DNA of 6,923 nt from an uncultured Oscillospiraceae bacterium (GCA_900547275.1 URGA01000085.1:1-6923), one strand, 5' to 3'; numbered from the stretch's first letter, positions 1 to 5,724 are shown. Translations and numbers: made by a program. Notes: generated by a model from the letters alone, not told the origin.

Positions 1-48
1 GGTTGCAACGCCGCTTAAAAAGCATATACTTCAAGAAAGCAGCAGCCG
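1..48 (+). other. Upstream remnant of the alcohol dehydrogenase coding region, with an in-frame TAA
   Basis: In the frame of the downstream ADH, bases 22-48 read AYTSRKQQP, which fits the family segment just before 'MTDDLAL' (typical proteins read ...HAIEAYTSRKxxP...). Coding homology therefore continues upstream of the ATG at 49. A TAA lies in frame at 16-18. The preceding five codons read GCNAA, resembling the start of the family's G-x-D-A-L-T-H motif, but the Thr-His-Ala-Ile-Glu stretch carrying one iron-ligand His is missing and the usual Asp reads Asn. This looks like a small deletion or frameshift in the gene, or poor sequence at a contig end. The resemblance of GCNAA to the motif could be chance. 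Confidence 0.5.
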
Positions 49-579
49 ATGACAGACGATCTTGCTCTTTCGGCAATAAAGAGAATATTCAAGTATCTTC
101 CCATCGCTTATGCTCAGGGCGACAATGTTGAAGCAAGAGCCCAGATGAGTCTTGCGGCGCTTGAAGCAGGTATTGCCTTCAACAACGCCTCCGTAACAAT
201 TATTCACGGAATGAGCCGACCCATCGGCGCTCTTTTCCACGTACCTCACGGACTTAGCAACGCTATGCTTATGTGCGAGTGCTATAAATTTGCTTATGAC
301 GGCGCATACAGCCGTTTTGCAGATATGGCAAGAGCAATCGGCAAAGCCGGCGCAGAAGACAGCGATGAAGCTGCCGCCAAAAAATTCATTGACGCGTGTG
401 ACGAAATCTGCAAAACCTGCAATGTTCCAACACTCGAGGGATTTGGCGTAGACAAGGATAAATTCTTTGAAAATATGTCAAAGATGGCAGACGACGCCCT
501 CGCTTCCGGCTCACCGTCAAATACCATTAAGGAAACAACAAAAGACGACATCCTGGATATCTATAAAGCACTTTGGTAA
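49..579 (+). CDS. Iron-containing alcohol dehydrogenase, C-terminal part (partial or disrupted)
   Basis: This is the C-terminal half of a group III (Fe-dependent) NAD(P)-linked alcohol dehydrogenase, a cytosolic family that interconverts alcohols and aldehydes or ketones. Numbering from the ATG at 49, HGMSRPIGALFHVPHG spans residues 53-68. H53 and H67 match the two C-terminal iron ligands (His263 and His277 in FucO); Arg replaces the His that some members carry four residues after the first ligand. The end, with GSPSNT at 154-159 and the final IYKALW, is typical of the family. Full proteins are about 380-390 residues, so about 200 N-terminal residues, with the Rossmann NAD-binding domain and the other two iron ligands, are missing. 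The ATG at 49 is probably not a real start: no Shine-Dalgarno precedes it, and family-like residues continue upstream until an in-frame TAA at 16-18. The substrate cannot be told. If only this piece is made it should be inactive. Confidence 0.85.
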   Translation: MTDDLALSAIKRIFKYLPIAYAQGDNVEARAQMSLAALEAGIAFNNASVTIIHGMSRPIGALFHVPHGLSNAMLMCECYKFAYDGAYSRFADMARAIGKAGAEDSDEAAAKKFIDACDEICKTCNVPTLEGFGVDKDKFFENMSKMADDALASGSPSNTIKETTKDDILDIYKALW

Positions 580-621
580 AAACAAACGGATTTTACAGTT
601 TAAATTAGAATTTAACATTAT

Positions 622-655
622 AAAAACGGCTTTGCTTAATGCAAAGCCGTTTTTT
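622..655. terminator. Bidirectional rho-independent terminator between the ADH and histidine kinase genes
   Basis: A perfect inverted repeat, 622-635 pairing with 641-654 (core ACGGCTTTGC / GCAAAGCCGT), has a 5-nt loop TTAAT. It is flanked by an A-run on the left and a six-T run on the right (650-655). It lies 42 nt after the ADH stop and works as a terminator read from either strand, which suits the convergent genes. The stop codon of the histidine kinase (656-654 on the minus strand) sits at the edge of the hairpin. Confidence 0.9.
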
Positions 656-2036
656 ATGAGACTAATGAATTATCCGCCTGAAACAGAATAGTCACTTCGT
701 AGCAACCGTCTTTACAATCGGCTGATATTACCCCGTTATATTTTTCAACAATATTTTTAACTATTGAAACTCCGAAGCCATGATTATTTTTATCTTCTTT
801 TGTAGTAAACCGTGCCTTTATTTTAATCGGTATAACTGTGATATTTTCATCAATTGAATTTTTGATATTTATAAGAAGCTTGTCGTCGTCACCTTTTGCG
901 TAAATATCCACATAAGGCTGACTGCACTTTTGAGCGGCCTCTATACCATTGTTAATAAGATTTGAAAACACACTGCAAAGCGCCAGATCATCGACAAACG
1001 TATTTGAAGGAATAAGACATTTTATATCGTATTTGATATTGTTTTTTTCAAAATCCTGAGTTTTGGCAGTAAGCAGTGCGTTGATAGTTTTGTTTTCACA
1101 GTATTGTTCTGTTGATGTTCGATGAACTGCAGCACTGAGTTTTTCAAGAATATGAATTGCCTTAAGTCTGCTGCTTTTGTCGTCAGACTCCACAAGGAGT
1201 TTAACGACCTGCATCTGGTCGATATAGTCATGCCTAATCTTTGCCATCGCCTCATTATTATCGATGATAGATTTGTTATATTTGTTTTCCGCCTTTTGTA
1301 TTTCAAGCGCTGTTGCCAGCTGTTCTTTCTGCGTTGCCAATCTGCCTATTCTGTTCATATGAACAATAAGGAGAATATCTATACACATACATAGGAAATC
1401 CATTATAACTATAAAAACAATAAATGAAGTTGTATAATGATTTGCTTTTGTGTAGATAAGCATAACAAAAAGCGCAAACTGTGTTGCATATACCAATAAA
1501 ATAAAGCCAATGTTTCCGCTTTTAAGATACTGTGCTTTTTTGTTGAGCGCTACGCTTACCGACAGCAGTATCAAAACAATAAGCATAATAAAGAGGCTGT
1601 GACACAACAATTCCTGCAACGGATATTTTCCAACATTATCAACAGATGAACCAGTAATTTGGACAAAAATTATTGATGATATTGCATCAACCAAAACCGT
1701 TAACAAAAACTGCAGCGCTATCATAAGCAGTTTTTTCAACAACTTGTCTGAAAATGAAATATATACAATAATGAAAAATATAAGAAAACAGAAAAAAGTC
1801 CAAATAGGAAAATTCATCTGAACATTAAATACATCCTGAAAAGTAACAGTATTAAGGCCGAAACGCCTTACAACAAAATATATTACATTGATCAGCGCTC
1901 CGTACAGCAGAAAAAATTTCTGCCATTTTACCTTCGCTTTTAAATTGACCCAGAAAAACAATAAATAAATCGTCAGTTCCAGCGCTGTTACAAACGCATT
2001 CAATGTGTTTATCAAAAGATCGCTCAAAACATTCAC
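654..2036 (-). CDS. AgrC-like GHKL sensor histidine kinase with a multi-pass membrane sensor domain
   Basis: This is a 460-residue sensor kinase that should autophosphorylate on His and pass phosphate to the response regulator encoded just upstream. The N-terminal ~226 residues are strongly hydrophobic, with about seven predicted membrane spans (roughly 8-31, 40-57, 76-95, 101-127, 144-163, 176-195, 204-226). A likely coiled-coil linker follows (about 230-262). KIRHDYIDQM at 266-275 carries phosphoacceptor H269. The GHKL ATPase domain has N-box NLINNGIEAA (359-368, N363) and G-box HGFGVSIV (419-426), preceded by RFTTKED. This layout is that of HPK10 kinases such as AgrC, which sense peptides or other small signals at the membrane. 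The start is GTG at 2036, forming a 4-nt GTGA overlap with the regulator's stop, so translation is probably coupled; the Shine-Dalgarno is weak. No AgrB or AgrD homologue lies in the window, so the ligand is unknown. Confidence 0.92.
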   Translation of the reverse strand: MNVLSDLLINTLNAFVTALELTIYLLFFWVNLKAKVKWQKFFLLYGALINVIYFVVRRFGLNTVTFQDVFNVQMNFPIWTFFCFLIFFIIVYISFSDKLLKKLLMIALQFLLTVLVDAISSIIFVQITGSSVDNVGKYPLQELLCHSLFIMLIVLILLSVSVALNKKAQYLKSGNIGFILLVYATQFALFVMLIYTKANHYTTSFIVFIVIMDFLCMCIDILLIVHMNRIGRLATQKEQLATALEIQKAENKYNKSIIDNNEAMAKIRHDYIDQMQVVKLLVESDDKSSRLKAIHILEKLSAAVHRTSTEQYCENKTINALLTAKTQDFEKNNIKYDIKCLIPSNTFVDDLALCSVFSNLINNGIEAAQKCSQPYVDIYAKGDDDKLLINIKNSIDENITVIPIKIKARFTTKEDKNNHGFGVSIVKNIVEKYNGVISADCKDGCYEVTILFQADNSLVS

Positions 2037-2746
2037 AGTCCCATCTTGCAGTATTCCATATACGTTTCAATAATTCCCTTGTACTTTTTTGCGGGAATGG
2101 GAACGGTATGTCCGTCAGACAGCGATAGCTTGGTTGATGTTATCTGTTTTATGTAATCCATGTTAACAATATAGCTTCTGTGGAAGAAAATAAATTTTGA
2201 AGGAAGCTGTGTAAATATCTCACTGATTTTGTAATATGCGTCTTCGATTTTTCCGTTTTTTAAATAGACTAATATCTTCCTTTTCTGGCTTTCAATGAAA
2301 ACTATATCGTCAACATTGATAACCGCTATTTCGTTTTGCCGATGAAGAATAAGCGCGGGAGATTTATGAGAGCTGACATTTCCGATTGCCTGACAAAAAA
2401 CGAAACGCAGTTTTTCCACCGAAATAGGTTTAATTAAAATGTTCTCAAAATTCGTGTAACAAATTTTGTTGACGTATTTTGCATAACCCGTAATATAAAT
2501 AATCTGTAAAGACGGAAGAATTGTGTTAAGCGCCTTCGCAACGCTTATTCCGTTAACTCTTCCCAAATCAATATCCAAAAACAGAATGTCGGCGCTGTTT
2601 TTTGTACAAAAACCGATAAGTGATTCTGCTGTATTAAATGAACGGACATCCGCATTTATATCAACGTTTTTGCAGATATTTCTTATATTTTCCTCAAGAA
2701 AATCAGTAATTTCTGTTTTATCGTCACAGCAAAGTATCCGCATCAT
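2033..2746 (-). CDS. LytTR-family (AgrA-like) response regulator
   Basis: This 237-residue response regulator has an N-terminal receiver domain and a C-terminal LytTR DNA-binding domain. In the receiver (about 1-120), acidic residues D8 and D9, phosphoacceptor D58 (ILFLDIDLG), switch T86 (YITG) and K106 (IKPIS) are all present, so phosphorylation should work. The LytTR domain (about 132-234) shows VFIESQKRKILVYLKNGK-type strands and FFHRSYIVNMDYI (187-199), where LytTR proteins contact DNA. Such proteins bind paired direct repeats upstream of target promoters. It is first in the operon with the histidine kinase and overlaps it by 4 nt. Two ATGs are adjacent: GGAG at 2753-2750 lies only 3 nt from the first (2746) but 6 nt from the second (2743), so the true start may be 2743, giving 236 residues. 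Likely targets are its own promoter and the divergent operon, but this is inference from position. Confidence 0.93.
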   Translation of the reverse strand: MMRILCCDDKTEITDFLEENIRNICKNVDINADVRSFNTAESLIGFCTKNSADILFLDIDLGRVNGISVAKALNTILPSLQIIYITGYAKYVNKICYTNFENILIKPISVEKLRFVFCQAIGNVSSHKSPALILHRQNEIAVINVDDIVFIESQKRKILVYLKNGKIEDAYYKISEIFTQLPSKFIFFHRSYIVNMDYIKQITSTKLSLSDGHTVPIPAKKYKGIIETYMEYCKMGL

Positions 2747-2749
2747 TTT

Positions 2750-2753
2750 CTCC
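2750..2753 (-). promoter_or_regulatory. Ribosome binding site of the response regulator gene
   Basis: GGAG on the minus strand lies 3 nt before the ATG at 2746 and 6 nt before the ATG at 2743. The spacing favours the second ATG as the initiation codon. Confidence 0.6.
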
Positions 2754-2774
2754 GTTCACCACAATTTGTAAAGT

Positions 2775-2804
2775 ATTATAGTACGATTGACGTTTCAATG
2801 TAAA
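2775..2804 (-). promoter_or_regulatory. Sigma-A-type promoter of the regulator/kinase operon
   Basis: On the minus strand, -35 TTTACA (2804-2799) and a perfect -10 TATAAT (2780-2775) are separated by 18 nt. Transcription would start near 2768, leaving a short leader of about 20 nt before the ATG. The -35 overlaps a CAATGTA motif (2796-2802) that recurs at 2845-2851, and an inverted repeat, TTGA-CGTT-TCAA (2787-2798), lies in the spacer. Both could allow regulator binding. The call rests on sequence match and spacing only. Confidence 0.65.
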
Positions 2805-2859
2805 ATTTAATCGTTTTTCATTACATCAAACACGAATTTCGTTACAATGTATATTGTAA
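2787..2859. promoter_or_regulatory. Cluster of inverted repeats in the divergent intergenic region, candidate operator
   Basis: Three near-contiguous palindromic elements are visible: TTGA-CGTT-TCAA (2787-2798), ACGAA-T-TTCGT (2832-2842) and TTACAAT-GTAT-ATTGTAA (2842-2859, 7-bp arms). The heptamer CAATGTA occurs twice (2796-2802, 2845-2851). CGTT occurs at 2791, 2812 and 2840; the first two are 21 bp apart, about two helical turns and similar to LytTR direct-repeat spacing, though flanking bases match the usual LytTR consensus poorly. The cluster covers the minus-strand -35 and lies about 56 bp upstream of the plus-strand -35, so one bound protein could affect both operons. No terminator-like or riboswitch-like fold was seen. 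Confidence 0.45.
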
Positions 2860-2914
2860 TTGTTTTTTTAGAATTAATCTATTCTCTGACAGTGTACATT
2901 TACTAAAATCCTTG

Positions 2915-2943
2915 TTTACAAATTACGGTCTAACAATTATAAT
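2915..2943 (+). promoter_or_regulatory. Sigma-A-type promoter of the LRR/HTH/kinase operon
   Basis: -35 TTTACA (2915-2920) and consensus -10 TATAAT (2938-2943) are separated by exactly 17 nt, an almost ideal vegetative promoter. The start site would be near 2950, leaving a leader of about 20 nt before the GTG at 2971. The -35 hexamer is identical to that of the divergent promoter. Confidence 0.75.
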
Positions 2944-2960
2944 ATTAATGTCGAATTTTT

Positions 2961-2973
2961 GGGGAAAGCGGTG
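2961..2973 (+). promoter_or_regulatory. Ribosome binding site and GTG start of the zinc-ribbon/LRR gene
   Basis: GGGG (2961-2964) followed by six bases and GTG at 2971 gives normal Shine-Dalgarno spacing. The longer reading from TTG at 2959 would have this G-run inside its own coding sequence and no site upstream, so GTG 2971 is preferred. A second GTG at 2980 has no better site. Confidence 0.6.
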
Positions 2974-4494
2974 AAAAGAGTGAACAAAAAATGCCCTAAC
3001 TGCGGCGCACAGATGCCGGAGGAAGCTTCTTTCTGTCTTAGTTGCTTTAGTGAAATAAACACTAATCTGCAAGCAAATATGACATTTGATAATGCAGAAA
3101 AACTGCCTGTGTTTTTACAAATTAAAACTAAATTTGAAGAATTGTTCAAACGAATTACTTCAAGCAAAAAGACTTTAGCTTTCGCTATTGCACTGTTCAT
3201 AATTCTTATTGTTTTTGTTGTATTTTTAATTCTCGCGCTTATCCCCGCAGACGCTGTAAGCGATGTGCCGGCACAAACAACGCTCATAGCCGTTACCGAT
3301 AAAAACGGCGAACCTGTTACAAATTCTAAAGGAGAACAAGTATTTGAAGTAAAAGAGGTAACAACAAAGAAAAAAAGCCTGCTTGGAAAAATCAAAGATA
3401 AGATAACAGGAGAAGAAAAAACAGCAGTCAATAATAACGTTTCTGAAAACGCCGAAGAAAAATCATCCAAAAACACTAATTCGTCTTCAGCCTCAAAAAG
3501 ACCGGAAAAATCTCAGACAACAGGCGGAAGTTCTCCGTCAGCAAGCGGAAATAACAATAACGATGTTAATTTTGATGAACCCGAAAAAACGACTGTTCAA
3601 ACAACAGAGAAAGAATATGACAGTTTTGAGACGGCTCCTTACGGAAGTTCCGGTGAGAAACTAAGTATAACTAAATACACGGGCAACTCATCTTCTGTGG
3701 TTATTCCGGCAGTCATCGACGGCAAACCTGTTGCAAGAATCGAAAAGAACGCATTCAAGGACAACAGCAAAATCAAAACAATAACATTTGAAAATGACAA
3801 CAGCCGAAAATCCATATACCTTCAGAGCGGATGCTTTAATAATCTTTCATCTTTGACCACAATCAATATGCCCGACGCCAATTTGGGAATTGTCGGGGAG
3901 TTCTGCGAGAACTGTCTGAAACTTGAGACAATTAACATTGACAATTCTCAATACAAATTCATTGACGGCGCACTTTATTACTGGACTTCCCAATACTGGG
4001 TTTTAAGATTTATTTGTCCTGCGTCTGATTTGTCAGATCTGACTATTCCATCATGGTGCAAAGGAATTGAAAACATCTGCAACCTTTCAGAATGTTACAA
4101 TCTGAAAATAATCAGACTGCATAAAAACGTAACTTCATTCCCGTCAATATATGAAATCAACGAAGCACTGGAAGCCGTATACGTTGAAGACGGCAGCAAA
4201 TCCGCATTTGACAAAGACGGAGTTTTGTTTGTAGGAAAGAATACGACACTTTATCCTTCGTCGAAAAAAGACAAGTCTTTTACTCTTCCCGAAAACATAA
4301 TTTTCAATCCGCCTCAAAAGCCTAACAAATATCTGGAAACACTGAAAATTCCAAAATCATGTGAACTTCAGTTCGCTGACTCTATATTCTTCTGTAAATG
4401 CTTTCCTAACCTGAAAACTATTTATATTGAGGACGGAGCAAGATGCCTTGAAGATGCAAAAAACAAATTTACTGGTAAAATAATAGTATACTGA
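2971..4494 (+). CDS. Membrane protein with N-terminal zinc ribbon and external BspA-type leucine-rich repeats
   Basis: Counting from GTG 2971 the protein has 507 residues. Residues 8-25 form a short zinc ribbon with two CxxC pairs (C8, C11, C22, C25). Lys-rich residues lead into one membrane span (about 69-91), so the zinc ribbon should be cytoplasmic and the rest outside. A Lys/Ser/Thr/Asn-rich, low-complexity linker follows (about 100-225), containing VTDKNGEPVTNSKGEQ, a style seen in Clostridia surface proteins. From about 230 to the end there are degenerate BspA-like LRR_5 units, for example VVIPAVIDGKPVARIEKNAF, LETLKIPKS and LKTIYIEDG, with FDKDGVLF-type insertions. Such repeats usually mediate binding to proteins or surfaces. 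No signal peptidase site or sortase motif is seen; the span is the anchor. It is first in the operon, 23 nt before the HTH gene. No exact function is recognised; it may sense or bind an external ligand and signal inward. Confidence 0.85.
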   Translation: MKRVNKKCPNCGAQMPEEASFCLSCFSEINTNLQANMTFDNAEKLPVFLQIKTKFEELFKRITSSKKTLAFAIALFIILIVFVVFLILALIPADAVSDVPAQTTLIAVTDKNGEPVTNSKGEQVFEVKEVTTKKKSLLGKIKDKITGEEKTAVNNNVSENAEEKSSKNTNSSSASKRPEKSQTTGGSSPSASGNNNNDVNFDEPEKTTVQTTEKEYDSFETAPYGSSGEKLSITKYTGNSSSVVIPAVIDGKPVARIEKNAFKDNSKIKTITFENDNSRKSIYLQSGCFNNLSSLTTINMPDANLGIVGEFCENCLKLETINIDNSQYKFIDGALYYWTSQYWVLRFICPASDLSDLTIPSWCKGIENICNLSECYNLKIIRLHKNVTSFPSIYEINEALEAVYVEDGSKSAFDKDGVLFVGKNTTLYPSSKKDKSFTLPENIIFNPPQKPNKYLETLKIPKSCELQFADSIFFCKCFPNLKTIYIEDGARCLEDAKNKFTGKIIVY

Positions 4495-4504
4495 TTAAAT
4501 CACC

Positions 4505-4510
4505 GGGAGA
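4505..4510 (+). promoter_or_regulatory. Ribosome binding site of the HTH gene
   Basis: GGGAGA lies 7 nt before the ATG at 4518, in the 23-nt gap after the LRR gene. It is the clearest Shine-Dalgarno in this operon and supports independent initiation of the HTH gene on the shared transcript. Confidence 0.75.
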
Positions 4511-4517
4511 CAAAACA

Positions 4518-4946
4518 ATGTTTTCAAAAGAAACCAAAGAATTGCTTGATGAATTGAAAGGCAAAAATATTGATATCAACACATATCTGGAAAGTAATTC
4601 TGATTCTCTTATTGAAATCAATTTAAAGAAATTCTGGAACGATGTTGTAAATAACAGCGGCATGTCAAAATCAGATATAATAAACAAATCAGATTTCGGC
4701 TATGTTTATTTTTATGATGTTATCAACGGCCGCAAAATTCCTTCAACAGACAAAATAGTACGCCTTGCTCTTGCTATGAAAATGACGCTTGAGCAGTGTC
4801 AGACAGCACTGAAATACAGCGGGAAATCGCCTCTTTATCCACGCTTAAAAAGAGACAGTATCCTTATTTTTGCAATAAACCACAATTACGATATCTATCA
4901 AACCGCTGAATTACTGTTAAATGAAGGGCTGGAAGAACTGAAATGA
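4518..4946 (+). CDS. Small XRE/Cro-like helix-turn-helix protein
   Basis: This 142-residue soluble protein has an acidic, helical N-terminus (about 1-36) and then a five-helix XRE-like fold (about 37-101). Candidate helices are LKKFWNDVVNNSG, SKSDIINKSD, GYVYFYDVINGRK (recognition-helix region, with the INGRKIPS pattern of XRE proteins), STDKIVRLALAMK and TLEQCQTALKYSG. A basic stretch (SPLYPRLKRD, 104-113) and a further helical segment end the protein. No ligand-binding domain is evident. It most likely binds DNA or acts as an adaptor for the kinase, whose start codon overlaps its stop (ATGA, 4943-4946), implying coupled translation and a fixed stoichiometry. From memory, HTH proteins of this style recur next to small Ser/Thr kinase genes in Clostridia; no search was run. 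The target is unknown; its own operon promoter or a remote gene are both possible. Confidence 0.75.
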   Translation: MFSKETKELLDELKGKNIDINTYLESNSDSLIEINLKKFWNDVVNNSGMSKSDIINKSDFGYVYFYDVINGRKIPSTDKIVRLALAMKMTLEQCQTALKYSGKSPLYPRLKRDSILIFAINHNYDIYQTAELLLNEGLEELK

Positions 4947-5677
4947 GCGCACTGAAAGACTATATTGACAACAATTTGTCTAAAGAATACACTGTCGAAA
5001 AGACAATGTCCGACACTGCAGTAAACAAGGTAACGCTATACAAAAAGAATGACGGCGAAAATCGGTTGCTGTTCATCAGTTCCGTCTACAGAAACGATGA
5101 CGTTTTTCGTCTTCTTAAAGGGCGGCAATGCGAAAACCTGCCAAGGATATACGAAGTCGCTTCTGAAGATGAAGCACTATATATTCTTGAAGAATATATA
5201 GACGGCACTGGGCTTGATACAGCGGTTAAAACAGAAAATCTGCCGGAAGAAAAAGTTGTAAAATACGCTCTTGATATTTGCAAGGCGCTTAATTATCTTC
5301 ATGGTCTCAACATTATCCACAGAGATATAAAGCCGCCTAATATTATCATTACTAATGAAGACAAAGCGGTACTGGTAGATCTGAGTATTGCAAAACTATT
5401 TACAGGCAAAAAGGAAAAAGATACAATAAATCTCGGCACAATAGGCTACGCCGCTCCGGAACAGTTCGGCTTTTCCGAAAGTTCGCCGGCAACTGATATA
5501 TATGCTCTCGGCGTTCTCATGAACGAACTAATTCTAGGAATACATCCTACGGTCGAAATACCAAAAGGTTCTATTGGAAAAATAATAAAAAAATGCACTG
5601 TAACACAGATTTCAAAACGTTACCAAAACGCGATTGAACTGCAAAGAGCATTAGAAAGAAAAAAGACAGCCAAATGA
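4943..5677 (+). CDS. Soluble Hanks-type Ser/Thr protein kinase with a divergent N-lobe
   Basis: This 244-residue protein carries the kinase C-lobe signatures in order: HRDIKPPN (126-133, catalytic D128, K130, N133), DLSIAK (146-151, metal-binding D146 but with DFG changed to DLS), GTIGYAAPEQ (165-174, activation segment and APE), TDIYALGVLMNELILG (184-199) and a C-terminal Arg in SKRYQNA (R226). The N-lobe is short and atypical: no glycine-rich loop is seen (SDTAVNKV near 23-30), and the position of the ATP-anchoring Lys appears to read Phe (LLFISS, 42-47). ENLPRIYEV (64-72) and YILEEYIDG (80-88, hinge region) follow. It has no membrane span, PASTA or other sensor domain, so it should act in the cytosol, perhaps on the HTH protein or the cytoplasmic end of the LRR protein. 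It starts within the HTH stop codon. It may be an active atypical kinase or a pseudokinase; the sequence alone does not settle this. Confidence 0.88.
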   Translation: MSALKDYIDNNLSKEYTVEKTMSDTAVNKVTLYKKNDGENRLLFISSVYRNDDVFRLLKGRQCENLPRIYEVASEDEALYILEEYIDGTGLDTAVKTENLPEEKVVKYALDICKALNYLHGLNIIHRDIKPPNIIITNEDKAVLVDLSIAKLFTGKKEKDTINLGTIGYAAPEQFGFSESSPATDIYALGVLMNELILGIHPTVEIPKGSIGKIIKKCTVTQISKRYQNAIELQRALERKKTAK

Positions 5678-5689
5678 GGCTGTCTTTTT
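5660..5689. terminator. Bidirectional terminator at the kinase/purF junction, with the kinase stop codon in its loop
   Basis: AAAAAGACAGCC (5660-5671) pairs perfectly with GGCTGTCTTTTT (5678-5689) around the 6-nt loop AAATGA. The loop contains the kinase stop TGA (5675-5677), so the last codons of the kinase form the ascending arm. A T-run on the right and an A-run on the left let it end both the kinase operon and convergent purF, whose stop is at 5725-5727. Confidence 0.88.
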
Positions 5690-5724
5690 CCTTGGCAAAA
5701 TATATAAGAACACCTGTTTCCAGG

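Noticed and set aside
1122..1394. A 90-codon plus-strand frame opposite the histidine kinase
   Set aside because: It overlaps the well-supported kinase on the other strand and shows no domain or ribosome binding site.
2847..2906. A 19-codon plus-strand reading frame (MYIVIVFLELIYS...) in the divergent intergenic region, considered as a small hydrophobic or AgrD-like peptide
   Set aside because: No Shine-Dalgarno site precedes it, it starts inside the palindrome cluster, it lies upstream of the recognised plus-strand promoter, and it lacks the Cys and charged tail expected of AgrD.
2747..2958. Riboswitch or structured leader in the long intergenic region
   Set aside because: Both predicted leaders are only about 20 nt; the dyads lie upstream of the start sites and read better as DNA operators than as RNA structure.
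2959..2970. TTG at 2959 as the start of the zinc-ribbon/LRR protein
   Set aside because: The G-rich Shine-Dalgarno (2961-2964) would lie inside the coding sequence; GTG at 2971 has normal spacing to it and the extra four residues carry no recognisable feature.
2948..2974. Short leader frame MSNFWGKR overlapping the LRR gene start
   Set aside because: Its ATG lies at or before the predicted transcription start and it has no ribosome binding site; it would not be on the mRNA in usable form.
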